The notes: generated from the sequence alone by a model not told the origin. A stretch of DNA of 51,907 bases from Desulfatirhabdium sp964549995 (GCA_964549995.1 CAZJXF010000005.1:1-51907), one strand, 5' to 3'; shown: positions 1-9,930, counted from the stretch's first letter. A program made the numbers and translations.

Positions 1-642
1 TCGTGCCATTTCGCCCATCAGCTGAATGAGAGGAAGCCGCAGGGCAGCAACATTTCGGGTTTTGATGGTCTCCGGTTTACAAAAATAATATCCCTGAAAA
101 TACTCGAACCCCAAATCGCGGGTTTGATGGTATTCCTCGATGGTTTCCACTTTTTCGGCCAACAATCGAATCGGATAGGATGCTACGCTTTCCTTCAGCC
201 GGAGAATGCGGTCCAGCGGCGTGTGACGAATATCGATCTTGAGGATCCCGACGTAAGGAAAGAGGCGTTCGTATTCGGGTCCATCGACAAAATCGTCCAA
301 AGCAAGCACATACCCTTTGGCATGGAATTCCTTCATGGCCTCCACCAGGGCTTCCGTTACCGGAACGGTTTCAAGAACCTCGACGATGACCTGTTCCGGG
401 GGAAACAGCAGCGGTGTCCGATTGAGAAGGAGATTTTCCGGAAAATTGATGAAAAGCTTCTTACTCTGAAACATCTGTTCCAGATCGACGGTCAGGAAGC
501 TTTGGGACAACACACTGCTGGTGGCGGCACAGCTGTCTGCATTTGGAAAGCAAGCCTGAACGCCATCTCGAAAAAGCAGTTCGTAGCCAAAAACCGATTG
601 GTCTTTGCTGAAAATGGGCTGTCTGGCCATGTATGAGTACAT
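1..642 (-). CDS. EAL/HDOD-type signalling protein, 3' part cut off by the window edge
   Basis: An open frame of 214 codons runs from an ATG at 642 off the left edge of the window. A strong ribosome site (AGGAGGG, 5 nt spacing) supports this start. The protein begins MYSYMARQPIFSKDQ, as in the YuxH-like family that joins an EAL domain to an HDOD domain. Visible EAL-like segments are YELLFRDG near residue 20, VEVLETVPV, LALDDFVDG, ILKIDIRH, LAEKVET and FEYFQGYYFCKP. The canonical EAL triplet is ELL here and several metal ligands look altered. It may therefore bind rather than cleave c-di-GMP, which is an inference. The expected C-terminal HDOD part lies outside the window. Confidence 0.85.
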   Translation of the reverse strand, partial: MYSYMARQPIFSKDQSVFGYELLFRDGVQACFPNADSCAATSSVLSQSFLTVDLEQMFQSKKLFINFPENLLLNRTPLLFPPEQVIVEVLETVPVTEALVEAMKEFHAKGYVLALDDFVDGPEYERLFPYVGILKIDIRHTPLDRILRLKESVASYPIRLLAEKVETIEEYHQTRDLGFEYFQGYYFCKPETIKTRNVAALRLPLIQLMGEMAR

Positions 643-781
643 CTTGCCCTCCTGAAGGATTATCGCACCTATGAATCGATAATCAAGTCGTCCGGAATTG
701 TCAACCATAAAAACCATAGGGTTACATTCTTTCTGAACACATCCAACCATTAGGGGGACACCGTTACGAGTCCATCCTGTC

Positions 782-810
782 TTGACGTTTTATCGAAATT
801 ACGAAATGAT
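782..810 (+). promoter_or_regulatory. Possible sigma70 promoter for glgP
   Basis: TTGACG (782-787) and AATGAT (805-810) are separated by 17 nt. This would give a leader of about 60 nt before the glgP start. The -35 box is good and the -10 box is weak. Confidence 0.3.
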
Positions 811-878
811 AGATGCGCATGCCAACGTCATCTCCCTTTTCCATCCATCATCCAACCACACACCCAAAGGATGGTCCC

Positions 879-3365
879 ATGCACACGAATGTCTTCTTCA
901 AGTCCTGGGGTACGTTCAACAAGGGAATGAATGCCAAGAGCATTCTGCTTTCTTTTGCAAACCACCTCGAATATTCTCTTTCCAAGGATCAGTATACCGC
1001 AACCCATCGTGACATGTACCATGCCTTGGCGCTTGCAGCGCGGGATCGGCTGGTCGAGCGATGGATCCATACGCAGCAAAACTATTACCTGAAGGATGTC
1101 AAACGGGTATATTACTTGTCTGCGGAATACCTGATGGGAAGGGTTCTCATCAACAATCTGGTGAATTTGGGCATTTACGAAGAAGCCCGAAAGGCAATGG
1201 AGGAAATCCATCTCGATCTGAACACCCTGGCGGAGCAGGAACCCGACATGGGACTTGGAAACGGCGGTCTGGGAAGGCTGGCCGCCTGTTTCCTCGATTC
1301 CTTAGCTACCCTCGAGGTCCCGGCCTATGGGTACGGTATCCGCTATGAATTCGGGATTTTCGATCAGGCGATCAAAAACCTGGAACAGGTCGAGCTCCCC
1401 GAAAACTGGCTCAAATTCGGAAATCCCTGGGAAATTCCCAGGCCCGAATACACGTTCAACGTTCATTATTACGGGCGTGTCAAACAGACGACGGACTCCG
1501 AAGGCCGGCTGAAATCGGAATGGATCGATACCAGCAATGTCATCGGAATGGCCTACGACATTCCCATCATCGGCTACGGGAACAACACCGTGAACACCCT
1601 GCGGCTGTGGTCGGCGCGGGCATCCAAGGAATTCGACCTGAACTATTTCCAGCATGGAGACTATCTCAAGGCGGTCGAGGAAAAAAATATTTCCGAAAAC
1701 ATTTCCAAGGTACTCTATCCGAACGACCAGGCTCTGGAAGGCAAGGAACTCCGGCTCAAACAGGAATATTTTTTCGTTTGCTGTTCGATCAAAGACATCA
1801 TTCGTCGCTATCTCGTAAACCACGACAATTTCGATGCGTTCGCAGACAAGGTGGCCATTCACCTGAACGACACCCATCCGGCGCTTGCCGTCGTCGAACT
1901 GATGCGACTGTTCCTCGACAAATACCGCATGCCCTGGGAAGAAGCCTGGGAGATCACGACCCGCACTTGTGCGTTTACCAACCACACCCTCCTGTCGGAA
2001 GCCCTCGAAAAATGGCCGGTTCCCATGTTCGAACGGCTGCTGCCTCGTCATTTGCAGATTATCTACGAAATCAATCGTCGGTTTCTGCGGGATGTATCGA
2101 TTCGCTTCATGCGAGATCACGACCGCCTACGGCGGATGTCCCTGATCGAGGAAGGCGATGTGAAAAAGATTCGGATGGCTCACCTGGCCATCGTGGGATC
2201 CCATTCGGTCAACGGCGTAGCCGCCCTTCACACGAAGTTGCTTCGGGAAATCGAGCTGCATGACTTCGATGAAATGTTCCCCAACCGTTTCAACAACAAG
2301 ACCAACGGCATCACCCCGAGGCGATGGCTGCTGTGCGCCAATCCGGATCTTGCAAAACTGATCGGTCAGCATATCGGTGACAAATGGATTCGAGACCTGG
2401 ATCAATTGCGCCAATTGGAACCGTTGACGGAAGATGCGGCATTTCGGAAAGATTGGCGGCAAATCAAGTTCCAGAACAAGCAGCGGCTTTCGGATGTCAT
2501 CCGCAGACTCACCGGCACCAGTGTCGATCCATCGAGCATCTTCGACGTTCAGGTAAAGCGCATCCATGAATACAAGCGACAGACCCTGAACATTCTCAAT
2601 GTCATCTACCGATGGCTATGCCTGAAGGAAAATCCTCGGATGGAGGTTCCCCCGAAAACCTACATCTTCGGTGGGAAGGCGGCACCGGGATATTATTACG
2701 CCAAGATGATCATCAAGCTGATCTGCCATGCAGCGGAAATGATCAACCGGGATACGTCGACGATGGACCGTCTAAAGATCGTTTTTTTGCCCAATTATCG
2801 GGTGTCCTTGGCCGAACGGATTTTCCCGGCCGCCGATGTTTCCGAGCAGATTTCGACCGCAGGATACGAGGCATCGGGAACATCCAACATGAAATTCGCC
2901 CTGAACGGAGCACTGACTATCGGTACGCTCGATGGTGCGAACATCGAAATCATGGAGGAAGTCGGAAAGGAGAACATCGTCATTTTCGGCATGACGGCCG
3001 ATGAAGTGCGGGAGCGCTCATCCCATTACGAGCCCTGGGAGATCATCAAGCAGGACCCGGTGCTTCAGCAGGTCATCGATCTGATCCGGGAGGGGTTCTT
3101 CAGTCCGGAGGAGCCGGACCTCTTCCACCCGCTGATGGATCGGATTCAATACGCCGATCCCTTCATGGTGTTTGCGGATTTTTCGGCCTACGGCGAGGCA
3201 CAGCAAACGATCGACGAATGGTATGGCAACCCGGACACATGGGTTCAAAAATCGATCATCAACGTCGCCCGGATTGGAAAATTTTCGTCCGATCGTACCA
3301 TCCGTGAATACAACGAGGAGATTTGGAAAGCCGAAGCCCTGCATATCACGAGGGAAGAAGGCTGA
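879..3365 (+). CDS. glgP: Glycogen/alpha-glucan phosphorylase
   Basis: This cytoplasmic enzyme releases glucose 1-phosphate from alpha-1,4-glucans using pyridoxal phosphate. The frame is open from 813, but the ATG at 879 is preferred. It is preceded by AAGGA at 7 nt and gives 828 residues, the usual length for the family. Recognisable segments are YYLSAEYLMGR near the N-terminus, GNGGLGRLAACFLDS, the IHLNDTHPALAVVELMR region, VQVKRIHEYKRQ, and the PLP-lysine segment EASGTSNMKFALNG near the C-terminus. It stands alone on the plus strand with a possible promoter at 782-810. Its TGA stop codon overlaps the first bases of a palindromic repeat starting at 3364. Confidence 0.97.
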   Translation: MHTNVFFKSWGTFNKGMNAKSILLSFANHLEYSLSKDQYTATHRDMYHALALAARDRLVERWIHTQQNYYLKDVKRVYYLSAEYLMGRVLINNLVNLGIYEEARKAMEEIHLDLNTLAEQEPDMGLGNGGLGRLAACFLDSLATLEVPAYGYGIRYEFGIFDQAIKNLEQVELPENWLKFGNPWEIPRPEYTFNVHYYGRVKQTTDSEGRLKSEWIDTSNVIGMAYDIPIIGYGNNTVNTLRLWSARASKEFDLNYFQHGDYLKAVEEKNISENISKVLYPNDQALEGKELRLKQEYFFVCCSIKDIIRRYLVNHDNFDAFADKVAIHLNDTHPALAVVELMRLFLDKYRMPWEEAWEITTRTCAFTNHTLLSEALEKWPVPMFERLLPRHLQIIYEINRRFLRDVSIRFMRDHDRLRRMSLIEEGDVKKIRMAHLAIVGSHSVNGVAALHTKLLREIELHDFDEMFPNRFNNKTNGITPRRWLLCANPDLAKLIGQHIGDKWIRDLDQLRQLEPLTEDAAFRKDWRQIKFQNKQRLSDVIRRLTGTSVDPSSIFDVQVKRIHEYKRQTLNILNVIYRWLCLKENPRMEVPPKTYIFGGKAAPGYYYAKMIIKLICHAAEMINRDTSTMDRLKIVFLPNYRVSLAERIFPAADVSEQISTAGYEASGTSNMKFALNGALTIGTLDGANIEIMEEVGKENIVIFGMTADEVRERSSHYEPWEIIKQDPVLQQVIDLIREGFFSPEEPDLFHPLMDRIQYADPFMVFADFSAYGEAQQTIDEWYGNPDTWVQKSIINVARIGKFSSDRTIREYNEEIWKAEALHITREEG

Positions 3366-3488
3366 CGGCTTCGCAAAAAGGCCGGATTCTGTGTCGTGCT
3401 GCATCCTTCGTCGTTGCGGCGTACGTCTCAGTACGCCTCACTCCTCAGGATGTGCACTCCTTGCCTGCGGCCATTTTGCGAAGCCGTC
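3364..3488. repeat. Palindromic intergenic element, family A, copy 1
   Basis: About 125 bp bounded by inverted repeats GACGGCTTCGCAAAAAGGC and its complement, with an internal palindrome around GGCGTACG/GTACGCC. Close copies lie at 10656, 29060 and 32720, and an inverted diverged copy at 26530. This copy starts inside the glgP stop codon. Several apparent small ORFs across it are translations of the repeat and not genes. Confidence 0.85.
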
Positions 3489-3497
3489 CATATGTTT

Positions 3498-3541
3498 GAC
3501 TTTTTGCGTGGCTATCAAGCCTGATGGTCTCGCAAAAAGTC
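3498..3541. repeat. Pair of family B terminal repeats facing each other
   Basis: GACTTTTTGCGTGGCTATC (3498-3516) is followed after a few bases by GATGGTCTCGCAAAAAGTC (3523-3541). These match the right and left ends of the family B elements at 36397 and 50114. They read as the junction between two adjacent element remnants in the 338-nt gap between glgP and topA. Confidence 0.7.
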
Positions 3542-3656
3542 AGTAGGTCTTCAGCGAGCCGAATGGGAGGATTGCTTGACCTCGGAGATGAAAAATCGGC
3601 CGTTATTCCAGAACCGTGCAGCGTTTCAGAATTTTGGTTTATGCTTGACCTTGAAA

Positions 3657-3677
3657 GGGCGACCCGACGGGTCGCCC
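3657..3677 (-). terminator. Stable hairpin after topA, possible terminator
   Basis: GGGCGACCCG-A-CGGGTCGCCC is a perfect palindrome 27 nt past the topA stop. On the minus strand it is followed by TTTCAAGG, a weak U tract. A related hairpin (10920-10938) stands just past the rng stop, and the flanking bases are also shared. Confidence 0.45.
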
Positions 3678-3703
3678 CTACTGGCTATTTTCGCACTTAC
3701 GCA

Positions 3704-6013
3704 CTACGCATCCCGTGTTTCACGATCTCCATTCGCCTTCGGCTCGCCTTCATACCCACATGTCAGACACACCAGCCGGGTGCCCTTGGCCTTGGTGGTC
3801 TTTTCCACCAGAAACGGAGCGTCGCAGCTGGGGCACGGCGTTGGAACGGGCCTGTCCCAGATGGCATAGGTACATTCCGGATACCGGGTACACCCGTAAA
3901 ACGTTTTTCCCCGCTTCGATGTTCGCTGCACCAGATGTCCGTCACATCCGGCCTGCGGGCAGGACACACCGGTGTCCCTGCCGCTTCCATTCTGCTGCTG
4001 CAATGAAATGGTATGGTTGCATTTCGGGTAGGCGCTACACGCCAGGAAGGGCCCGAATTTGCCGTTTCGTTGGACCATTGGAGCGCCGCATCGCTCACAC
4101 ACCCGATCGGTCGGCTCCGGCGAAGGCCGATCGACGATTCGGATCAGGCCTTTTTCATCTCGAGTGTAATCGCTGGTAAAGCGACATTCGGGGTATCCGC
4201 TGCAGGCCAGAAAATGGCCGTTCTTCCCCATCTTGATATGCAACTTGCGGCTCTTGCACAGGGGGCAATCGATGTCTGTCGGAACCCCCTGCCCTTTTAC
4301 GCTGGTCATCTGTTGTTCGGCCTGTTGCAAACTCTGGTGGAGACGCTCGTAGAAACGCTCGAGGATCGTCTGCGCCTCCATCTCGGCAGCCTCGATCCGA
4401 TCGAGATCGGATTCCATTCGAGCCGTGAATTCCACATCGAAGACATCCGGGAAACTCGCAACGATCAGATCGTTCACCAAAAACCCCAACTCGCTCGGTA
4501 TGAAATAGCCCTTCACGAGTTCGACATATCCCTTGTCCCGGATCGTCGACAGAATGGCCGCATAGGTGCTCGGCCTTCCGATTCCATTTTCCTCCAGAGC
4601 CTTGACGAGGGAAGCCTCCGAATACCGGGGCGGCGGCTGGGTGAAGTGTTGTGCCGGATCGAGCTTCTCCAGGGTAAGCACTTCTCCCTGTTTCAAATCG
4701 GGAAGTTTCTCCAGCCCTGAGGCTTCGGCGTCTTCCTTTTCGTCTTCAACGGACTGATACAGCACCATGAATCCGGGAAACCGAACGCTCGAGCCACTGG
4801 CGCTCAAGCCATATTCCGCAGCCGCAATACTCAGCGTGAGGGTATCGATCAGGGCATCGGCCATCTGGGAAGCCACGAAGCGCTTCCAGATGAGGGTGTA
4901 GAGGGCCAACTGATCGGGGCTCAGATAGGGTTTGACCTTCTCCGGCGTGTTCCAGATGGCGGTCGGTCGGATGGCTTCGTGGGCATCCTGAACCTTGTTC
5001 CGGTTGGCATAGTAGCGGGGCTTTCCGGTCGTAAAGTCCTTTCCATACGTCTGATGAATGAAACCGATGGCTTCTTCGGCCGCTTCCGCTGCAATCCGTG
5101 TGGAGTCCGTCCGCATGTAGGTGATCAGCCCGACGGGCTGCCCTCCCTCCAGTTCCACCCCTTCGTAGAGCTGTTGGGCGATCTGCATCGTCTTTTTGGC
5201 CGAAAAATGCAGCTTGCGGATGGCCTCCTGTTGGAGCTTGCTCGTGATGTAAGGCGGCTGGGGCCTTCGTTTGGTCGTTTTCCGAGCGATATCCTCCAGA
5301 ACGAAGGAAGACGCCTTCAGGGCCTCGACGATGGCAAGCGCTGTCGCCTCGTCGGGAATGGCCAGCTTCTTTCCGTTTTTCTTCAGCAACTTGGCCTGGA
5401 AAGAAGGGGGTAGCGATCCATGCAGCAGGGCCGTTATCGTCCAGTATTCTTTCGGAACGAAAGCCTGAATTTCCCGCTCTCGTTCACAGATCATCCGCAC
5501 CGCAACGGATTGGACCCTTCCTGCGCTGAGGCCCCCCCGCACCTTCTTCCAGAGCAGCGGAGAAATCTGATACCCGACCAGCCGATCCAGAATCCGCCTG
5601 GCCTGCTGGGCTTCGAATTTGTTGCGGTCGAGTTCCAGCGGTCTTTGGATCGCCTCGAGAATGGCCTTTTTCGTCAGTTCATGAAAGAGAACCCGATGAA
5701 AGGTACGTCCCGTTTTTTTCAGAATCTGGGCGGTATGCCAGGCGATGGCCTCTCCCTCCCGGTCCGGGTCCGGGGCGAGATAGATGTCGGTCGTGTCTTC
5801 GGCTGCCTTCTTGAGCGCGGAGATAACGTTCTTTTTCCCGGGAATGGTGATATAGGTTGGTTTGAACCCGTTTTCGATGTCGACCCCCATCTCCTTTTCG
5901 GGCAGATCCCGAATGTGGCCGACGGTTGCCATGACCTGGTAGTCCTTGCCGAGGTAGTTCTGGATGGTTTTGACTTTGGTGGGCGATTCGACGATGAGAA
6001 GCGGACGTTTCAC
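3704..6013 (-). CDS. topA: DNA topoisomerase I
   Basis: Type IA topoisomerase that relaxes negative supercoils; 769 residues. The TOPRIM domain is at the N-terminus (LLIVESPTKVKTI, VGHIRDLP, and the acidic motif APDPDREGEAIAWH near residue 80). The active-site tyrosine is Tyr299 in GLITYMRTDSTR. The C-terminal part carries four Cys4 zinc-ribbon repeats, including CPLC...CSGYPEC, CERC...CSAYPKC and a final CPSC...CLTC. The start is GTG, and its first bases overlap the dprA stop codon (GTGA), so translation is probably coupled to dprA. The last codons run into a repeated ACGCATCCCG motif shared with the DNA downstream of rng. Confidence 0.97.
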   Translation of the reverse strand: MKRPLLIVESPTKVKTIQNYLGKDYQVMATVGHIRDLPEKEMGVDIENGFKPTYITIPGKKNVISALKKAAEDTTDIYLAPDPDREGEAIAWHTAQILKKTGRTFHRVLFHELTKKAILEAIQRPLELDRNKFEAQQARRILDRLVGYQISPLLWKKVRGGLSAGRVQSVAVRMICEREREIQAFVPKEYWTITALLHGSLPPSFQAKLLKKNGKKLAIPDEATALAIVEALKASSFVLEDIARKTTKRRPQPPYITSKLQQEAIRKLHFSAKKTMQIAQQLYEGVELEGGQPVGLITYMRTDSTRIAAEAAEEAIGFIHQTYGKDFTTGKPRYYANRNKVQDAHEAIRPTAIWNTPEKVKPYLSPDQLALYTLIWKRFVASQMADALIDTLTLSIAAAEYGLSASGSSVRFPGFMVLYQSVEDEKEDAEASGLEKLPDLKQGEVLTLEKLDPAQHFTQPPPRYSEASLVKALEENGIGRPSTYAAILSTIRDKGYVELVKGYFIPSELGFLVNDLIVASFPDVFDVEFTARMESDLDRIEAAEMEAQTILERFYERLHQSLQQAEQQMTSVKGQGVPTDIDCPLCKSRKLHIKMGKNGHFLACSGYPECRFTSDYTRDEKGLIRIVDRPSPEPTDRVCERCGAPMVQRNGKFGPFLACSAYPKCNHTISLQQQNGSGRDTGVSCPQAGCDGHLVQRTSKRGKTFYGCTRYPECTYAIWDRPVPTPCPSCDAPFLVEKTTKAKGTRLVCLTCGYEGEPKANGDRETRDA

Positions 6014-7134
6014 GAGAGCGTTCCTTGTTCACTGCGACAGAGTGCGTATTGATTGCCGGGGATCTTGCGACAGACCCCTTTGAGCTCGAGCCGCATCAGC
6101 ACTGCGGCAAGTTTTCCGGCGGAAAGTTTCGTCCTTCGGACAATCTCGTCCATGACCATCGGATACACCGACAGATGGGCTGCAACCGTGGTCTCTTCCG
6201 GGTCCAGATCGGCGGGCGGATCGTCGAAAAGCCGTCCGGAGCCGGAACCGGTGACAGCGGTGACATCGAGCCTAAGCTCCTCGAGAATGTCTCCGACATG
6301 TTCGACAAGCTTCGCTCCGGATTTGATGAGGGTATGGGTGCCGGTGCTCTTGAAAGAATGGATGTTTCCCGGTACGGCGAAAACTTCCCGGTTCTGCTCG
6401 AGGGCGAGCCGCGCGGTGATGAGCGATCCGCTGTGTTTCGAAGCTTCGACAACGAGGGTTCCCAAACACAGACCGCTGATGATGCGGTTTCGCATGGGAA
6501 AGTGAAAGGCATCCGGCTCCGCATCGAGGCAGAACTCCGAAAACACGCACCCCTCCTGCTCGACGATGCGATCGAAAAGCCGCTGGTTTTCGGCAGGATA
6601 GATCCGCTCGAGCCCGCTTCCCAGAACGGCAGCCGTACGGCCTCCGCCCATCAATGCGCCCTCATGGGCCGCCGTATCGATGCCACGGGCAAGCCCGCTG
6701 ACAATGACCACCCCGCAGCGGACCAGATCGGCAGCGATGCGTCGGGTAGTCGTCAGCCCATAGAAGGTGGCGTTGCGGGAGCCGACAACTGCCACTGCAG
6801 GAGCAAGGTTCTTCGAGTTCCCCTTGCAGTACAGAAGCAGCGGGGGATCCGGAATTTCCCGAAGAAGTGATGGATAATCGGGATCGGATAGCGGGATGAT
6901 GCGGACGCCAAGCTCCCGGGTGCGATCGATTTCCCGACGCATGTCATCGGTGACGCGAACACTTCGAAGGGCTTCCAGCAGCTTCGATGAAATCCCATCG
7001 ATGGCCAGCAATTCCCGATCGGTTGCAGCAAAAATGCCTTCCGGCGATCCGAAGCGTTCGAGGAGTCGTTTCGCCAGAAGGCATCCGATGCCGGGGACTT
7101 CCTTCAACAACATCCAGGGAATGAGCCGATCCAT
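6010..7134 (-). CDS. dprA: DNA-processing protein A
   Basis: DprA/Smf protein of 374 residues that loads RecA onto incoming single-stranded DNA in transformation. It has an N-terminal helix-hairpin-helix region (LLKEVPGIGCLLAKRLLERF). The Rossmann-like DprA core follows with VVGSRNATFYG, VSGLARGIDTAAHEGAL and FPMRNRIISGL. A C-terminal winged-helix segment covers about residues 310-365. It is preceded by secF, whose stop lies 32 nt upstream, and its stop overlaps the topA start. This dprA-topA order is widespread in bacteria. Many non-competent species keep dprA, so its presence alone does not show natural transformation. Confidence 0.96.
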   Translation of the reverse strand: MDRLIPWMLLKEVPGIGCLLAKRLLERFGSPEGIFAATDRELLAIDGISSKLLEALRSVRVTDDMRREIDRTRELGVRIIPLSDPDYPSLLREIPDPPLLLYCKGNSKNLAPAVAVVGSRNATFYGLTTTRRIAADLVRCGVVIVSGLARGIDTAAHEGALMGGGRTAAVLGSGLERIYPAENQRLFDRIVEQEGCVFSEFCLDAEPDAFHFPMRNRIISGLCLGTLVVEASKHSGSLITARLALEQNREVFAVPGNIHSFKSTGTHTLIKSGAKLVEHVGDILEELRLDVTAVTGSGSGRLFDDPPADLDPEETTVAAHLSVYPMVMDEIVRRTKLSAGKLAAVLMRLELKGVCRKIPGNQYALCRSEQGTLS

Positions 7135-7166
7135 GCGACAAGGATTTATGGTCTGTTGATTGAGCC

Positions 7167-8207
7167 CTACTTGCGTTTACCGATGCCTTGGAAGGCCATC
7201 AGGATGGGGCTAGCGATATAAATGGAAGAATACGTTCCGATCACAATGCCGACCAGCATGGCGAAGGCAAAATCGTGGATAATGCTACCCCCCAACACGA
7301 AAAGGGCCAGGACAGCCACGAGGGTTGTACCGGCCGTCAGAATCGTGCGGCTCAGAGTGTTGTTCACGCTTTGATTGATGAGGGCATCGAAGGGAAGTTT
7401 CCGGAATTTTTTGGCATTTTCCCGAATCCGGTCAAACACGATGATCGTATCGTTCAGAGAATATCCGATGATGGTCAGGAGGGCCGCAATGATCGGCAGC
7501 GAAAATTCCTTTCCCGTTAGGGCAAAACAGCCGATCGTAATCGTGACGTCATGAATCAAGGCCACAATGGCTCCCATGGCATACCGCAGATCGAAGTACC
7601 AGAACAGCACAAGGGTAACGATCAGAGCCACGGGTACCACATAGGCCATACCGACACCGAGAAGCTCCAATCCGTAGACGGCCCCCATCAGGACAGCAGC
7701 GATGATGGCCGACTGAAACCACTTGAATTCGAACCTTCCAGAAATGTAGACGGCAATGAAGAGAAGAGAATAGAAAATGGCAAACAGGGCCTTCTCCCGA
7801 AGATCCTTGCCGACTTGGGGGCCGACCATTTCGATTCGTCGGATTTCGGCATCCTGTCCTGTGGAATCCTTCAGCGCCTTTTCCACCTGATTCGAAAACT
7901 GTTCATTCGTTTGAACCGGTTTTTCGGTTCGAACCAGATATTCCGAATGACCGGCATCCGTTATCGTTTGAATTTGTGGTTTGGAGATGCCGATCCCCTC
8001 GAAACCTTTCTCAATGGCGCTGACGGTTACCGCTCCTGAAAAACGGACTTGAATCAGTGTCCCTCCCGCAAAATCAACGCCGTATTTCACCCCTCCTTGA
8101 AACAAAAGGGCTAACAAGGTAATCACAATCAGTACACCGGAAAATCCATAGGCATAGTTGCGCTTGCCGATGAAATCGATGTTCGTGTTGGGTTTGATGA
8201 ATTCCAT
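7167..8207 (-). CDS. secF: Protein translocase subunit SecF
   Basis: Inner-membrane partner of SecD that uses the proton-motive force to help SecYEG export. The protein has 346 residues. It shows an N-terminal transmembrane helix (FSGVLIVITLLALLF), the VKYGVDFAGGTLIQVRF motif, a periplasmic domain, and five further helices. Among these are the family signatures YSLNDTIIVFDRIREN and LSRTILTAGTTL. It starts at ATG 8207, preceded by AGGAAA at about 10 nt. secD lies upstream with 115 nt between the two genes. Confidence 0.96.
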   Translation of the reverse strand: MEFIKPNTNIDFIGKRNYAYGFSGVLIVITLLALLFQGGVKYGVDFAGGTLIQVRFSGAVTVSAIEKGFEGIGISKPQIQTITDAGHSEYLVRTEKPVQTNEQFSNQVEKALKDSTGQDAEIRRIEMVGPQVGKDLREKALFAIFYSLLFIAVYISGRFEFKWFQSAIIAAVLMGAVYGLELLGVGMAYVVPVALIVTLVLFWYFDLRYAMGAIVALIHDVTITIGCFALTGKEFSLPIIAALLTIIGYSLNDTIIVFDRIRENAKKFRKLPFDALINQSVNNTLSRTILTAGTTLVAVLALFVLGGSIIHDFAFAMLVGIVIGTYSSIYIASPILMAFQGIGKRK

Positions 8208-8322
8208 GGAATAATCGTTTCCTATTGGTTGATGACAACAGATTGAACGGTATTTACGGCGACTTGCTGAAAGGGCCCGATGCTGTGCAGCGCTTCAACT
8301 CTCATCCGCCAGATAGGCCCCA

Positions 8323-9900
8323 TCAGATGCTCAACGTTTTGACCTTGGCGGAAGCCGTCAGATAGTCGAAGATGAGTCGGGTCATCACGAGCGCCGAAAA
8401 AACACTCGACACGATTCCGAGACTCAGTGTAACGGCAAAGCCCTTGACCGGCCCCGTGCCGAACTGAAACAAGACCACTGCCGCTATCAAGGTGGTGATG
8501 TTGGAGTCGAGGATGGTCCATGTCGACATCCGAAACCCGGCGTCGATGGCCGATCTTGGAGATTTCCCGGTTCGCAGTTCTTCCCGGATCCGTTCGAAGA
8601 TGAGCACGTTGGCGTCGACCGCCATGCCGATGGTCAACACGATACCGGCAATGCCTGGCAGGGTCAGGGTCGCCCCGAAGCCGGCAAGACCGGCAACGAT
8701 CATCAGGATGTTGAAGATCAGCGCAAGATCGGCGATCAAACCCGCTACTTTATAATAGACAGCCATAAAGAGAACCACGAGCAGACCACCGACAACTCCA
8801 GCAAAGACACCTTGCCGAATCGAGTCGCTGCCGAGGGATGGACCTACGGTTCGCTCTTCGAGAATGGTCACGGGTGCGGGCAAAGCTCCGGCACGCAGCA
8901 CGATCGCCAGGTCTCGTGCTTCTTCCGTCGTGAATCGGCCGGTGATGCGGGCTTCCCCACCGGCGATCCGCTCCTGAATCACGGGGGCGGAATAGACTTT
9001 GCCATCCAGTACGATGGCGAGTCTTCGTTTGACGTTTTCTTCGGAAATCTTCTCGAAGAGCTGGGCACCTTTTTTGTCGAACTTGATGGCGACATAGGGT
9101 TCGTTGTACTGGGAATCGATCTGTACCCGGGCATCCGTCAGGTAATTTCCCGTCAGAAGGGCGCGTTTTTGGACGAGGAAGGGGGTCTTGCTGACCCGGC
9201 GGGTTTCCTTGTCTTCCCGGACTTCGTAGAGAAGCTCCATCCCGGCCGGAACGTTGCCTTTGACGGCGGCATCGACATCGTGGGATTCATCGACGAGCTT
9301 GAATTCGAGAAGGGCCGTCTTGCCGATCAAGTCCTTCGCCCGCTGCGTATCCTTGACGCCCGGCAGCTGAACCAGAATACGGTTTTCTCCTTGAATTCGA
9401 ATATCGGGCTCCGACACACCGAACTGGTCGATTCGGTTCCGGATGGTTTCCAATGCTTGTTGAACGGCCATTTGTCGAATGTGTTCGGCTTCCTTGTCCG
9501 GGATGTCGAGCGTCATGGAGAGAACATCCCCATCGGTGCTTCGGGAAGCGATACGCAGATCTTTGAATCCGTCGGTTATGATCTTTTCGAACTTGTCGAT
9601 GGCATCCTTACCAGTGATGGAAACAACGATCTTCTTCCCATCGACGAGATCGATCCGGTCGTATTTGATCGACGCCTTTCGGGCACGATCCCGTAATTCG
9701 AAGGCTTGTCGTTCAAGCACCCCCTCGACTGCCTTCTGGCTTTGCACTTCCAGGATCAAGTGAATACCACCCTGAAGGTCGAGTCCCAAATTGATTTTCT
9801 TGTATGGCCAGAGATTGGGCTTCCATGTTGGAAGCGTGTAGATGACGGATGCCACCAGAACGATCACGACAGCCGCCAGTTTTCCCCAATGTTGTTTCAC
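8323..9900 (-). CDS. secD: Protein translocase subunit SecD
   Basis: SecD of 525 residues, the larger RND-type partner of SecF. It has a first membrane helix at about residues 8-25, then LGLDLQGGIHLILEV, and a large periplasmic P1 region with DQFGVSEPDIRIQGENRI. C-terminal helices carry GMAVDANVLIFERIREEL, the segment with conserved acidic residues. The start is GTG at 9900 with AAGGGA 7 nt upstream. yajC is next upstream but is separated by 320 nt of repeat-containing DNA, which is unusual for this normally tight group. Confidence 0.96.
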   Translation of the reverse strand: MKQHWGKLAAVVIVLVASVIYTLPTWKPNLWPYKKINLGLDLQGGIHLILEVQSQKAVEGVLERQAFELRDRARKASIKYDRIDLVDGKKIVVSITGKDAIDKFEKIITDGFKDLRIASRSTDGDVLSMTLDIPDKEAEHIRQMAVQQALETIRNRIDQFGVSEPDIRIQGENRILVQLPGVKDTQRAKDLIGKTALLEFKLVDESHDVDAAVKGNVPAGMELLYEVREDKETRRVSKTPFLVQKRALLTGNYLTDARVQIDSQYNEPYVAIKFDKKGAQLFEKISEENVKRRLAIVLDGKVYSAPVIQERIAGGEARITGRFTTEEARDLAIVLRAGALPAPVTILEERTVGPSLGSDSIRQGVFAGVVGGLLVVLFMAVYYKVAGLIADLALIFNILMIVAGLAGFGATLTLPGIAGIVLTIGMAVDANVLIFERIREELRTGKSPRSAIDAGFRMSTWTILDSNITTLIAAVVLFQFGTGPVKGFAVTLSLGIVSSVFSALVMTRLIFDYLTASAKVKTLSI

Positions 9901-9930
9901 GAACGTTCCCTTTCCGTAAATGACGTCATA

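Noticed and set aside
659..686. TTGATT-N16-GATAAT boxes upstream of the EAL/HDOD gene
   Set aside because: The implied transcription start would fall inside the ribosome site, leaving about 10 nt of leader.
3172..3546. Plus-strand open frame over the glgP end and type A repeat
   Set aside because: It reads the repeat in a shifted frame; the same peptide recurs at other repeat copies without ribosome sites.
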